Part shown: positions 53,741-62,359 of the stretch, piece after piece
Position numbering within the stretch: position 1 is the stretch's first letter
Layout: each line of letters starts with the position of its first letter
From: Niastella sp. OAS944
GTDB lineage: Bacteria; Bacteroidota; Bacteroidia; Chitinophagales; Chitinophagaceae
DNA: 64,000 nucleotides
Assembly (NCBI GenBank): GCA_024809215.1
Contig: JANUBW010000004.1
Span: 248,001 to 312,000 of the forward strand
Direction of reading: 5' to 3'
Notes under the pieces: generated by a model
Told to the model about the DNA's origin: nothing
The model's database searches: none
The model's input: the letters and a program-made list of their open reading frames with translations, nothing else
Program-made: the position numbers and the translations under genes

Positions 53741-54970
53741 TTATTTCTTTCTTACACTTACCGAAATTCTTCTATCCATTTTTCTTTGTTCATCTGAAGC
53801 ATTGGCACCTGCTTTTGCATATTTAGAGCCATAGCCTTCGGCGCCGGCTAATTGCGCGTTACTAATACCGTTACTTCTTAACTCAGCAACAACTGCATCT
53901 GCTCTTGCTTGAGATAATTTCAGGTTGGCCGGTTCATTGCCGGTTTTATCGGTATATCCGCCTATTTTAATACTGGCATTGGGGAATGCTTTTAAAATAG
54001 CGGCAATATTCCTTATTTGCGGCATGCTTTCAGGAGTTATCATAGAGCTACCGGTTTCAAAGTTCAGTTTATCAAAATCGAACCAGGTATTATTATCAAC
54101 CTTTCGTGCAGGATCATTCAGAAAGCTAACCAATTGGTCTTCTATACCGTTTCTATAGGCATTTAATTCAACACCATTGGGCAATTTTACTTTTACAGTT
54201 CCAGGGGCTGTTGGCGAAGCAGCAATTCGCCCGGGTTCTGTTGGAGCAGCCATGGTAGTATCCCTTTCAATCCTGTTGTTCTTAAGGTTCGAAAAATACC
54301 ATACCAGTCCTAGTGCGGCTAAGATCACTACTACAGGCATTACCCAGGTGGAGCTTTTTTTTCTACCTGCATTATGCGAGCCCCTTACCTGTTCAGTAAC
54401 CCCTGATATTACATTTGAATGCCTGTGGGCCATATTACCAACACTGCTTAATCCCATTATACCTGCGAGATTAAGTCCGGAAGGCATTGCATGCATAACT
54501 GTATCTTTTTGATTATCGAGAAAAGAAACCAAAGAGCGTTCATCCATATTAGTTGATGTAGCCTGAACACCTATAGCACCTAAAGCAGCCGGCGCAGTGA
54601 TACTCATAAGCGAAGCGGCTGAGGAAGATTTTATACCAGCAAAATTAGATATCAAATTTACAACATCATTCATGCGGCCGCCAAAGATGCCTTTTAACAG
54701 ATCGGTGCCTCGTTCAAGTAAACTATTGTTACCGAAAAAATTACTGAGGCTTGAGAAGGTACCGCTATTGGCCGTATCTTTTGCCATGGCAAGTACCCGG
54801 CCGGCATCGCCCGAGTCGGCTTTTTGAATAATTCCCGAAAGCACCGCAGGAACAATGCCCGACATAGCCCGTTGCACCCTGGATTCATCTTCATGCAACT
54901 GGGTACTGGCTTTGGGAACCAGGTCAGCTCCCAAAAGACCCCTTACTGAATCTATGAGATTGAATGACAT
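53741..54970 (-). CDS. DUF937 plus OmpA-domain envelope protein
   Basis: A 409-residue protein. The N-terminal DUF937 region (about 1-180) is rich in Ala/Ser/Gly helices (RVQRAMSGIVPAVLSGIIQKADSG, SMSITAPAALGAIGVQ-like). A single membrane helix (about 208-227, VMPVVVILAALGLVWYFS) follows. The periplasmic OmpA/MotB domain is at about 290-405, with GYTDKTGNEPANLKLSQARADAVVAELRSNGI and a closing MDRRISVSV. Such domains bind peptidoglycan. There is no signal peptide, so the DUF937 part should stay in the cytoplasm. The combination is common in Bacteroidota but its role is unknown. Confidence 0.88.
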   Translation of the reverse strand: MSFNLIDSVRGLLGADLVPKASTQLHEDESRVQRAMSGIVPAVLSGIIQKADSGDAGRVLAMAKDTANSGTFSSLSNFFGNNSLLERGTDLLKGIFGGRMNDVVNLISNFAGIKSSSAASLMSITAPAALGAIGVQATSTNMDERSLVSFLDNQKDTVMHAMPSGLNLAGIMGLSSVGNMAHRHSNVISGVTEQVRGSHNAGRKKSSTWVMPVVVILAALGLVWYFSNLKNNRIERDTTMAAPTEPGRIAASPTAPGTVKVKLPNGVELNAYRNGIEDQLVSFLNDPARKVDNNTWFDFDKLNFETGSSMITPESMPQIRNIAAILKAFPNASIKIGGYTDKTGNEPANLKLSQARADAVVAELRSNGISNAQLAGAEGYGSKYAKAGANASDEQRKMDRRISVSVRKK

Positions 54971-55332
54971 AATTTTAAGTTTTAAAATTATTAATAGATT
55001 TCCCAGAAAGCAGATATAAGATCAATACAAGAAGTGATAGGATACAAATTGTAATTGTGCCTGTAAATGAAGGCAAAGATTTGAGGCGAGAGCGGAAAGA
55101 GATACCACTAAGTTACCGTATTAGTTACACCTTTCAAAAACTATTTATGTAAGCTATTACCAGCGGCCTTTAGCATTGTGTATAAATGAAGCATTGATCA
55201 TAATCAAAACTTCGCACAACATGATCAAACATGCATCGCGTATCAACAATATGATTATTTTTATGGTATACGTTATAGTTAGTTCATTATACCATTAACT
55301 CAGTCACATTAATAACCAAAAACCTTGATGTT
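54971..55332. other. 362-bp divergent gap
   Basis: This gap lies between DUF937-OmpA (minus) and the YegP-type gene (plus). It is AT-rich with no open frame or word array. The only structure seen is the inverted repeat at 55263-55295 ahead of the YegP-type gene. Confidence 0.5.
55263..55295. promoter_or_regulatory. Inverted repeat upstream of the YegP-type gene
   Basis: ATGGTATA (55263-55270) and TATACCAT (55288-55295) are exact reverse complements with 17 bp between, 38 bp before the ATG at 55333. The position and length suit a dimeric repressor site. Confidence 0.35.
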
Positions 55333-55665
55333 ATGGGGAAATTTATAATTACAAAACGCATAAATGGTGAGTTTCAGTTTAGTTTAAAAGCCGGTAATGG
55401 CGAAACCATTCTCAACAGCGAAGGCTATTCAACAAAATCAAATTGCCAGAATGGTATTGATTCGGTTAAACGCAATGCGGCAGATGAAAACAAATACGAT
55501 CGCAAAATAGCTTCCAACGGGAAACTGTATTTCACCCTGGAAGCAGCTAACGGCCAAACCATTGGCTTCAGCGAATTATACGAAAATGAAAGCGGCCGTA
55601 ATAATGGCATCATGTCTGTAAGGACCAATGCACCGAATGCCATTATTCAGGATGCAACTATTTAG
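55333..55665 (+). CDS. DUF1508 (YegP-type) protein
   Basis: A 110-residue protein made of two about 48-residue repeats: GEFQFSLKAGNGETILNSEGYSTKSNCQNGIDSVK and GKLYFTLEAANGQTIGFSELYENESGRNNGIMSVR. This double repeat is the DUF1508/YegP fold. There is no signal peptide. The biochemical role of the family is unclear; YegP-like proteins are often linked to stress conditions. It stands alone and is followed by a good intrinsic terminator. Confidence 0.92.
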   Translation: MGKFIITKRINGEFQFSLKAGNGETILNSEGYSTKSNCQNGIDSVKRNAADENKYDRKIASNGKLYFTLEAANGQTIGFSELYENESGRNNGIMSVRTNAPNAIIQDATI

Positions 55666-55690
55666 ATAGAAAGCGTGCAATTCAACCTAG

Positions 55691-55718
55691 TGCGTCCCCT
55701 CAAAAGGACGCATTTTTT
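55691..55718 (+). terminator. Intrinsic terminator of the YegP-type gene
   Basis: TGCGTCC (55691-55697), an 8-nt loop, GGACGCA (55706-55712) and then six T. It lies 26 bp past the stop codon. Confidence 0.9.
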
Positions 55719-55849
55719 ATTTTCTCACACGTGTCGCAATCACCCCCCGGATTTGTCTCAACCACACCCCGTGCAGGTTTAAAATTTGCATGAACTTTAT
55801 ACCCGGCCAAAAGCAAACCCAAATTTTAAATAAAGAAAATCGAACACTC

Positions 55850-56287
55850 ATGGAAAAGCAAACGTTTAAAATTGCCATCGATGCACCGCGTGAAAAAGTT
55901 TGGAATGTTCTGTGGGCAGATGATTCATATCCTACATGGACAGCACCATTTGCTGAAGGTTCACAAGCCATTACCGATTGGAAAAAGGGCAGCAAAGTAT
56001 TGTTCACAGATGGTAAAGGCTCGGGTATGGTTTCAAAGATCGACGAATCAGTTCCCAATGAATTTATGAGCTTTTTACACCTGGGTATGGTTAAAGACGG
56101 TGTAGAAGATACTACCAGTGATGAAGTTAAAGCCTGGGCCGGTGCGCATGAAAACTATACTTTAAAAGAAGCGCAGGGAAAAACCGAATTGGAAGTTGAG
56201 ATTGACATTGATGAAAACCATAAGGAGTATTTTGTTGACACATTTCCCAGGGCTTTGCAAAAGGTTAAAGAATTAGCTGAAGCTTAG
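55850..56287 (+). CDS. SRPBCC (AHSA1/START-like) domain protein
   Basis: A 145-residue cytoplasmic protein of the SRPBCC superfamily, AHSA1-like (TFKIAIDAPREKVWNVLWADDSYPTWTAPFAEGSQAITDWKKGSKVLF). The family forms a helix-grip fold with a hydrophobic cavity for small ligands. The ATG at 55850 is used; the open frame begins at 55790 but the extra 20 residues do not belong to the domain. The stop codon TAG sits inside the first word (TTAGTTT) of a heptamer array. The ligand is unknown. Confidence 0.88.
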   Translation: MEKQTFKIAIDAPREKVWNVLWADDSYPTWTAPFAEGSQAITDWKKGSKVLFTDGKGSGMVSKIDESVPNEFMSFLHLGMVKDGVEDTTSDEVKAWAGAHENYTLKEAQGKTELEVEIDIDENHKEYFVDTFPRALQKVKELAEA

Positions 56288-56375
56288 TTTTCAGTTCACA
56301 GTTCATAGTTCTTAGTTCACAGTTCAACGAAGCTATATGTATTTCCTGTAAACGGTGAACTGTGAACTATGAACT
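56284..56375 (+). repeat. Stop-anchored AGTTC heptamer array with inverse words
   Basis: Six words (TTAGTTT, TCAGTTC, ACAGTTC, ATAGTTC, TTAGTTC, ACAGTTC) run from the SRPBCC stop codon to 56325. Inverse words GTGAACT, GTGAACT, ATGAACT lie at 56355-56375. The arms can pair around a 29-nt loop, followed by TTTTAT, which would suit a terminator. Confidence 0.8.
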
Positions 56376-56506
56376 TTTATATAAAAAATTAACCTTAATT
56401 AACTCCGGATTCACTTCTACTATCATTTTTCGGCAAGAGAACAACCATCCTTCACATTCTGTCGTCATATAGCCTTGATTTCACTAATTTTATCAAAACC
56501 AATATC

Positions 56507-56971
56507 ATGGCTAGCTATACAATCACCGTCAACAATCAAAAAAGAACTGTTGATGTTTTGCCAGATACTCCACTTTTATGGGTTTTACGCGATGAACTGA
56601 ACCTGGTAGGCACCAAGTTTGGTTGTGGTATTGCACAATGCGGCGCCTGTACTGTACTGATGAACGATAATGCCATCCGCTCCTGCTCCTATCCCGTTTC
56701 TGCGGTAGGCACCAACAAAATTACCACTATTGAAGGCTTAAGCGAGAACGGCGACCATCCGGTGCAACAGGCATGGGATGAAATGGACGTTGCTCAATGC
56801 GGCTATTGTCAAAGCGGACAGGTTATGGCGGCTACAGCCCTTTTAAAAAGAAAGCCCAACCCTACCGATGAGGATATTAATGCGGCCATGAGTAATATAT
56901 GCAGGTGTGGGACGTATGTGAGAATTCGGAAGGCTGTTCATTTAGCTGCGGAGAAAGCTGCTGGCAAGTAG
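56507..56971 (+). CDS. 2Fe-2S subunit of a molybdenum hydroxylase (IorA-like)
   Basis: A 154-residue iron-sulfur subunit of the xanthine oxidase family. The plant-ferredoxin-like cluster site is [17 protein letters not shown] plus a following Cys (about 38-60). The second, helical cluster domain has [11 protein letters not shown] and [15 protein letters not shown] (about 98-148). Together they carry electrons from the molybdopterin subunit encoded next. There is no signal peptide, so it may be exported by hitchhiking on the Tat-bearing partner (inference). Confidence 0.95.
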   Translation: MASYTITVNNQKRTVDVLPDTPLLWVLRDELNLVGTKFGCGIAQCGACTVLMNDNAIRSCSYPVSAVGTNKITTIEGLSENGDHPVQQAWDEMDVAQCGYCQSGQVMAATALLKRKPNPTDEDINAAMSNICRCGTYVRIRKAVHLAAEKAAGK

Positions 56972-56990
56972 TTATTATCCGGCAGAGGCC

Positions 56991-57022
56991 TTGTCAACCT
57001 GTTAACTTGTCAACCTGTCAAC
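56991..57022. repeat. GTCAAC octamers between IorA-like and IorB-like genes
   Basis: Four words (TTGTCAAC, CTGTTAAC, TTGTCAAC, CTGTCAAC) end 8 nt before the ATG of the molybdopterin subunit (57031). They fill the space where a ribosome-binding site would be expected. Confidence 0.85.
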
Positions 57023-57030
57023 TATTACCA

Positions 57031-59154
57031 ATGAAACAAGCACCAACCAATATATCACGAAGAAACTTTCTCAAAATCACCTCACTAGCCGGCGGCGGCG
57101 TTCTCTTCGGCTTCGAACTCCTGGCCAATGTAGCACCCGAAGCAGCGGCCAATGCGGCGCTTTTTGCGCCAAATGCGTATTTGTCAATAGATGCCAACGG
57201 CATTATTACGCTTATGGCGCCAAATCCTGAGATCGGGCAGGGTATTAAAACCTCATTACCCATGTTGCTGGCCGAAGAGCTGGATGTTGACTGGAATAAG
57301 GTAGTGATAACCCAGGCCGCTTTTGATAAAGAAAAATATGGTAACCAGTCGGCCGGCGGTAGTGGCGCTATAAAGGGCCGGTATGAACCTATAAGAAAAG
57401 CCGGTGCGGTGGCCCGTCAAATGCTGATCGCCGCAGCTGCACAAACCTGGGGCGTACCCGAAGCGGAATGCGCTACAGAAAATGGTTTTGTGATCCATAA
57501 AACCAGTGGTAAAAAACTTAGCTATGGCGAGCTGTCGACCAAATCGGCCTCCATGCCGGTCCCCGAAAACGTTACGCTAAAAGACCCAAAAGACTTCAAG
57601 ATCATAGGGAAACGCATTAAGAATATCGACAACAAGAACATACTTACCGGCAAGCCATTATTCGGCATAGATACCCGGCGCGAAGGCATGCTTTATTGCA
57701 TGGTATCGCGGCCACCGGCTTTTGGTAAGAAATTGAGATCATTCGACGATACCGAAGCCCGCAAAATACCCGGCGTCAAAAACGTCGTTCGCACAGAAAC
57801 GGTAGTGGCTGTTTTGGCCACCAATACCTGGGCTGCGAAAAAGGGCCGTGATGCTTTGAAAGTAGAATGGGAAGATGCCGGCAAGCTCGAAAGCACCACC
57901 GAACATATTGCCGCTTTTAAAAATCTGATCCAACAAAAAAGCGAAAAGCCCGATCGCAACGATGGCGATGCCGAAAAGGCGTTGGCTAGTGCAAAGAAAG
58001 TACTGGAGAGCATTTACGAAGTGCCTGTGCTTAGCCATGCCCCCATGGAGCCCATCAACTTTTTTGCCGATGTACGTGATGGCAAGGCCGACCTGTACGG
58101 CCCCACCCAGGTACCTGGCCGGGCCATTACCGATGTGGCAAAAGCATTGGGAATAGCAGAAGCCAATATTACACTTGGTTTGCCCCGGCAAGGCGGTGGT
58201 TTTGGCAGAAAACTCCGCAGCGATAATGTGGTGGAAGCCGCATTGATCTCTGCCGCAGCCAAAGCGCCCATACAAATGTTATGGACACGTGAAGATGATA
58301 TGCAGGGCGATTTTTACCGGCCCAATAGCATGTTTAAATACAAAGCCGCCATCAATAACAACAACGAGCTCGATGGCTGGCACCTTACGGCAGTGGCCCT
58401 GGGTGGCCGCCCGGCAGCAGTCGATAATTTTCCCGCCGGAGCATTGGCCAATTACCGTGTTGACGGCCATAGCCTGCAATCAAATATTCAAACCGGCCCC
58501 TGGCGCGCCCCAACACATAATGCCGTTGGTTTTGCCGAGCAAAGTTTTCTCGATGAAATTGCGCATGAACTAAAAAAAGACCCCATCGATTTCCGGCTCG
58601 AGTTGCTGGAGCGCGCAAAAAACAATGCCGCCGGCAAAGTGAACTATGATATTGAAAAATTCAAAGGAGTAATAAACCAGGTGCGCCAAATGAGCAACTG
58701 GGATAAGAAAACGCCTGGCCGTTTTAAAGGATTTGCCGCTTATTATTCTTTCAGCACCTATGTTGCCGAAGTAGCCGAGATCTCCATCGTAAATGGCAAA
58801 CCCAAAGTGCATAAGGTATACGCCGCCGTTAACTGCGGACAGGTAGTGAACCTGAGCGGCGCCGAAAACCAGGTTCAGGGCGCTATTGTTGATGGACTGG
58901 CCCATGCCTGGTATACTGAGCTCACGTTCGACAAAGGGACGGTTCAACAAAAGAATTTCAACACCTATAAAATGATGCGCATACAGGATGCACCGCTCGA
59001 TGTGGAGGTGCAATTTGTGGCCACCAACGATAAACCTACCGGTTTGGGCGAACCGGCCCTGCCGCCTATTGCAGCGGTGGTTTGTAATGCCATCTTTGCA
59101 GCTACTGGTAAACGAATAAGAAAATTGCCTTTTGGGAAGGAGCTGAACGCTTAA
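57031..59154 (+). CDS. Molybdopterin-binding subunit of a molybdenum hydroxylase (IorB-like)
   Basis: A 707-residue large subunit. The N-terminus has a Tat signal (ISRRNFLKITSLAGGGVLFG). Cofactor-binding segments include QSAGGSGAIKGRYEP, LPRQGGGFGRKLRSD and GPWRAPTHNAVGFAEQSF; the catalytic Glu lies in GLGEPALPPIAAVV near the end. It belongs to the isoquinoline 1-oxidoreductase/aldehyde dehydrogenase group, which uses molybdopterin cytosine dinucleotide. The ATG at 57031 is chosen because it starts the Tat signal; the open frame reaches back to 56899. No cytochrome c, XdhC or MocA gene is adjacent, so its electron acceptor and maturation factors lie elsewhere. Confidence 0.94.
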   Translation: MKQAPTNISRRNFLKITSLAGGGVLFGFELLANVAPEAAANAALFAPNAYLSIDANGIITLMAPNPEIGQGIKTSLPMLLAEELDVDWNKVVITQAAFDKEKYGNQSAGGSGAIKGRYEPIRKAGAVARQMLIAAAAQTWGVPEAECATENGFVIHKTSGKKLSYGELSTKSASMPVPENVTLKDPKDFKIIGKRIKNIDNKNILTGKPLFGIDTRREGMLYCMVSRPPAFGKKLRSFDDTEARKIPGVKNVVRTETVVAVLATNTWAAKKGRDALKVEWEDAGKLESTTEHIAAFKNLIQQKSEKPDRNDGDAEKALASAKKVLESIYEVPVLSHAPMEPINFFADVRDGKADLYGPTQVPGRAITDVAKALGIAEANITLGLPRQGGGFGRKLRSDNVVEAALISAAAKAPIQMLWTREDDMQGDFYRPNSMFKYKAAINNNNELDGWHLTAVALGGRPAAVDNFPAGALANYRVDGHSLQSNIQTGPWRAPTHNAVGFAEQSFLDEIAHELKKDPIDFRLELLERAKNNAAGKVNYDIEKFKGVINQVRQMSNWDKKTPGRFKGFAAYYSFSTYVAEVAEISIVNGKPKVHKVYAAVNCGQVVNLSGAENQVQGAIVDGLAHAWYTELTFDKGTVQQKNFNTYKMMRIQDAPLDVEVQFVATNDKPTGLGEPALPPIAAVVCNAIFAATGKRIRKLPFGKELNA

Positions 59155-59158
59155 AATA

Positions 59159-59237
59159 GTTCGTAAGTTATTCAGTTCATAAGTTATTGAGTTAACTAAC
59201 TTACGAACTGAATAACTGAACAACTGAATAACTTTAT
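59159..59237. repeat. GTTATTCAG-type word tract with two overlapping hairpins
   Basis: Two exact 12-bp inverted repeats overlap. GTTCGTAAGTTA (59159-59170) pairs with TAACTTACGAAC (59197-59208), and GTTATTCAGTTC (59167-59178) pairs with GAACTGAATAAC (59205-59216). They are mutually exclusive. The tract begins 5 nt after the IorB-like stop codon and ends 19 bp before the next ATG. Confidence 0.8.
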
Positions 59238-59255
59238 TCTTACTTTTAAGCCTTT

Positions 59256-60725
59256 ATGAACAATTCAACGTTGTGGTTCAAAAGACTTATATCTACACAG
59301 AATAAACGCTACTTCTATATAGCCGGCGCAGCAATCATTGTTCAATTTATACTATTCAAACTTTGCTATCCCTTTGCTGATTATTTCAACGACAGCTTTA
59401 CTTATATAAATGCAGCAGCAAAGCATCACTCCATGAGTGTGCGCCCCATAGGTTACTCCCGGTTCCTGCAGCTTGTTCACTTAGTAACTTCATCAGACAC
59501 CGTAGTTGTTTTTTTACAATACTTTACCATACAGGCCGGGGCATTGATGTTATTTTTTACCCTGCGTTATTTCTTCCCATTACCTAAAAAAGCGGGCAAC
59601 TGGCTGTTCGGCATTCTGTTGTTCAATCCGCTATACTTATATATCGGTAATTATATCAGCAGTGATGCCCTTTTTGCCGGTGTTGGTTTAATGTGGACCG
59701 TTACCCTTATATGGGTAATTAACAAACCACGGTGGTTACAGCTGTTGCCATTGGCCGGGTTGCTTTTCATAATGTTCTCCCTGCGTTATGCCGCTTTATA
59801 TTTACCAGCCGTTGCGTTGCTCACCTTACTATTAAGCCGGCGCAGTTGGCTTTTTAAACTTACAGGCATCACCGTTACAGTGCTTCCCTTATTTATAGAA
59901 TATCAACGCATAAAATCCGTTACAAAAAAAGAGACCGGCACAGCAGTGTTTTCAGCCTTCAGCGGCTGGGTGGCAGCCAATAATGCGTTGCATATGTACC
60001 CCTATATTCATGTGCGGAATGAGGATTTTTTGTCCCCCGAATGCAAAGCTTTAAATCATTTAGTAAAGCAATATTTCGACACGGTGCCGGCATCGGCACT
60101 CCCCTACCCTTATGCCAGGGTAAATTATATGTGGGGAGATATCAGTCCGTTAAAAGCATACATGCGGGCAGTAGAAGAAAAGAAGAAGATAAAGAGTTAT
60201 TTTGATGCCTGGCATGCCGTAGCACCCGTGTTTTTACAATATGGCAACCAATTGATACTGCAGCATCCAATAGCCTATGCGCGTTATTTTATGTGGCCCA
60301 ATACCAAAGAATATTGTGTGCCGCCGCTTGAATCGCTGTTGTCGTATAATGAAATGAGAACGACTGTTGATTCTACAGCAATAAAATGGTTTCGCTATAA
60401 AAGCGAAAAGATGAGCAGCATCAATCCCACTATTCAAGGCAAGATACTGTCACCTGTTCCCTGGTTATTCTTTTTAGTCAATATTTTCTTTTGCGGGTCG
60501 CTGGCCTTTATTCTTATCAGGAGAAGGCAATACGCCCTTTCACCAGATTTACTGCGAACGCTGTTACTGGCCGGTGTGTTCTTTATCATTACTTTTTGTT
60601 TCAGCACTTATGCTGCGCCTATCACATTGCGGTACCAATTACTTCCTATGGTCATTTACAGCGCTTTTTTAATCGTAATGATCAACGTTATAATAAGCCG
60701 CCGTTACCAGCCATCGGTGCAATAA
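59256..60725 (+). CDS. Polytopic membrane protein, possibly GT-C glycosyltransferase-like
   Basis: A 489-residue inner-membrane protein with about ten to eleven hydrophobic segments. The first periplasmic loop contains DYFNDSFTYINAAAKHHSMSVRPIGYSRFL, where acidic residues sit at the place usual for GT-C glycosyltransferases. A long soluble stretch (about 225-390) follows the eighth segment. The C-terminal segments include FFIITFCFSTYAAPITLRYQLLPMVIYSAFLIVMINVI. I cannot name a donor or acceptor. It overlaps the convergent protoglobin gene by 22 bp. Confidence 0.65.
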   Translation: MNNSTLWFKRLISTQNKRYFYIAGAAIIVQFILFKLCYPFADYFNDSFTYINAAAKHHSMSVRPIGYSRFLQLVHLVTSSDTVVVFLQYFTIQAGALMLFFTLRYFFPLPKKAGNWLFGILLFNPLYLYIGNYISSDALFAGVGLMWTVTLIWVINKPRWLQLLPLAGLLFIMFSLRYAALYLPAVALLTLLLSRRSWLFKLTGITVTVLPLFIEYQRIKSVTKKETGTAVFSAFSGWVAANNALHMYPYIHVRNEDFLSPECKALNHLVKQYFDTVPASALPYPYARVNYMWGDISPLKAYMRAVEEKKKIKSYFDAWHAVAPVFLQYGNQLILQHPIAYARYFMWPNTKEYCVPPLESLLSYNEMRTTVDSTAIKWFRYKSEKMSSINPTIQGKILSPVPWLFFLVNIFFCGSLAFILIRRRQYALSPDLLRTLLLAGVFFIITFCFSTYAAPITLRYQLLPMVIYSAFLIVMINVIISRRYQPSVQ

Positions 60726-61297
60726 GCGCGCGTCCATAAAGTAACGTGTAGCAATACTGCTTTACACCAGGCTTTGTGCATTTTTTCTATAACCCCCAGG
60801 CTATGCCCTTTTTTAGCCAGAAAGGGTTTTACAGTATCGTTTACCACGGCCGTAAAGGCTATTACATATCGCATAGGAATATGCGGCGGCGCTTCCACTT
60901 TATCGGTTTCATTTTTCTTTACATACATGTGGCGTAAACCAATTTCATACTGGTAATTCAACCAGTCCTGATCATATGGTTTGGTGCACACATCCATGAT
61001 CCATTGCTTAAAGCGTTCTTTCACTTTAGCTTTATACTCCTCATTGATGTTTCCGTTGGCATCTTTAAAGTAATATGAAAGATGTGGCATTGTACTAATG
61101 ACGCCCCGCCATAAATTCACCAGCGAATCTGTTTGATCTTCCAGCACTTCGGCGGCCATTCGTAAATACCTCATATCTTCGGAATCGAGCGTTATTGTTT
61201 GCTTAAGCTCATCGAGGTCCTTCATAGTTACCGGTGAGGTGGCCAAATCGTTAGCACCATAGGCGTACCCGGCAATATTGTCCACTACTGATTGCAT
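60704..61297 (-). CDS. Single-domain protoglobin
   Basis: A 197-residue haem protein of the protoglobin family. The helical pattern TLDSEDMRYLRMAAEVLEDQTDSLVNLWRGVISTMPHLSYYF leads to WLNYQYEIGLRHMYVKKNETDKVE, where the His of GLRH is the probable proximal haem ligand. The end ITLWTRAY-like segment (VLLHVTLWTRAYCTD) closes the fold. No methyl-accepting, GGDEF or histidine kinase domain is attached, so this is a free protoglobin that may bind O2, CO or NO. Its 3' end overlaps the convergent membrane protein gene by 22 bp, and the AraC gene at 61480 is divergent from it. Confidence 0.85.
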   Translation of the reverse strand: MQSVVDNIAGYAYGANDLATSPVTMKDLDELKQTITLDSEDMRYLRMAAEVLEDQTDSLVNLWRGVISTMPHLSYYFKDANGNINEEYKAKVKERFKQWIMDVCTKPYDQDWLNYQYEIGLRHMYVKKNETDKVEAPPHIPMRYVIAFTAVVNDTVKPFLAKKGHSLGVIEKMHKAWCKAVLLHVTLWTRAYCTDGW

Positions 61298-61479
61298 AAC
61301 TAATTGTTTTTATTCATTTTAAATAAATCAGAAAAAACCGTACCATCGGCTGTTCAACATAGCAGGGAGAAAAATACACGCACCCCATATAAAAAAGCAA
61401 ACAGAAGTAAATAGTACCACTAAATCCGTAAATTCTGCCACTATTATGGTACCAGATCGTTGTAATTTTGACTATCGAA

Positions 61480-62352
61480 ATGAAAAAGACCATCCCCTTA
61501 TATGAAATATGCACCATTGACCGTACTGTACACCAGGACCTGATGGTAGAACGACTGGCCACTTACCAGGATAAACATTACGCCAACCTGCATAAACCAC
61601 ACCGGCATACATTTTATCACCTGGTGCTGTTCACTAAAGGAAAAGGCGCACACACCATTGATTTTAGTCAGTTCAAAATAAAACCTTACCAGATCTATTT
61701 TATGGCGCCCGGCCAGGTGCATAGCTGGCATTTTGAAAGCCCTATGGAAGGTTACCTGGTTCATTTTAACGCCGGGCTGTTCAGTACTTTTTTGCAACGA
61801 CCCGACTACATTCAGCAGTTCCAGTTCTTTAATGGCAACAGCGAAAACGGCGTTTACAACTTACCGGTTGACCTGCACGATAAAGTAACGAGCCTTATGG
61901 AAGCTGTATTAAAGGAAATGGATAACACCCAACGCAATCTCGATATGATACGGGTGTTGTTACTGGAACTATTTATACATATCGATCGCCGTTGCGTAAA
62001 TGAAAAAACGAAAAACATTCCGCAGCAGAAATTGATCACGCTTAACCAGTTCAAACAACTGATAGAAAAACATTATCGCTTGTTACGGCTGCCAAAGGAA
62101 TATGCCGAACTGATGTATATAACGCCTAATTATTTAAATGCTTTATGTAACGATGTTGTTGGAAAAAGTGCCGGTGAGCTTATCCGCGACCGCATCTTAC
62201 TGGAGGCAAAACGTTTTCTTACCAATGCCGATATGGACATTAGTGAAATTTCGTACGAGCTGAACTTCCAGGACAACTCCTACTTTACCCGATTCTTCAA
62301 AAAAAGTACTGGGATGACACCTGAAGCATTTAGAAAAAAGATGACCCAATAA
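61480..62352 (+). CDS. AraC-family transcriptional regulator next to protoglobin
   Basis: A 290-residue regulator. The N-terminal cupin contains HKPHRHTFYHLVLFTKGKGAHTIDF and MAPGQVHSWHFES. The C-terminal helix-turn-helix pair is YAELMYITPNYLNALCNDVVGKSAGELIRDRI and ISEISYELNFQDNSYFTRFFKKSTGMTPEAFRK. The ATG at 61480 is used in preference to a TTG at 61468. A TAATTTTG box (61463-61470) lies only 9 bp before this ATG. It is divergent from the protoglobin gene (182-bp gap) and may control it, and DUF983 follows 7 bp downstream. Confidence 0.92.
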   Translation: MKKTIPLYEICTIDRTVHQDLMVERLATYQDKHYANLHKPHRHTFYHLVLFTKGKGAHTIDFSQFKIKPYQIYFMAPGQVHSWHFESPMEGYLVHFNAGLFSTFLQRPDYIQQFQFFNGNSENGVYNLPVDLHDKVTSLMEAVLKEMDNTQRNLDMIRVLLLELFIHIDRRCVNEKTKNIPQQKLITLNQFKQLIEKHYRLLRLPKEYAELMYITPNYLNALCNDVVGKSAGELIRDRILLEAKRFLTNADMDISEISYELNFQDNSYFTRFFKKSTGMTPEAFRKKMTQ

Positions 62353-62359
62353 TTTTTAT

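Noticed and set aside
53561..53797. A 78-codon plus-strand frame after the AraC gene
   Set aside because: It is formed by the inverted AAACGTG word arrays and overlaps the OmpA-domain gene on the other strand.
56899..57030. Upstream extension of the IorB-like gene overlapping IorA
   Set aside because: The extra 44 residues are a shifted reading of the IorA 3' end and of octamer repeats. The Tat signal starts at 57031.
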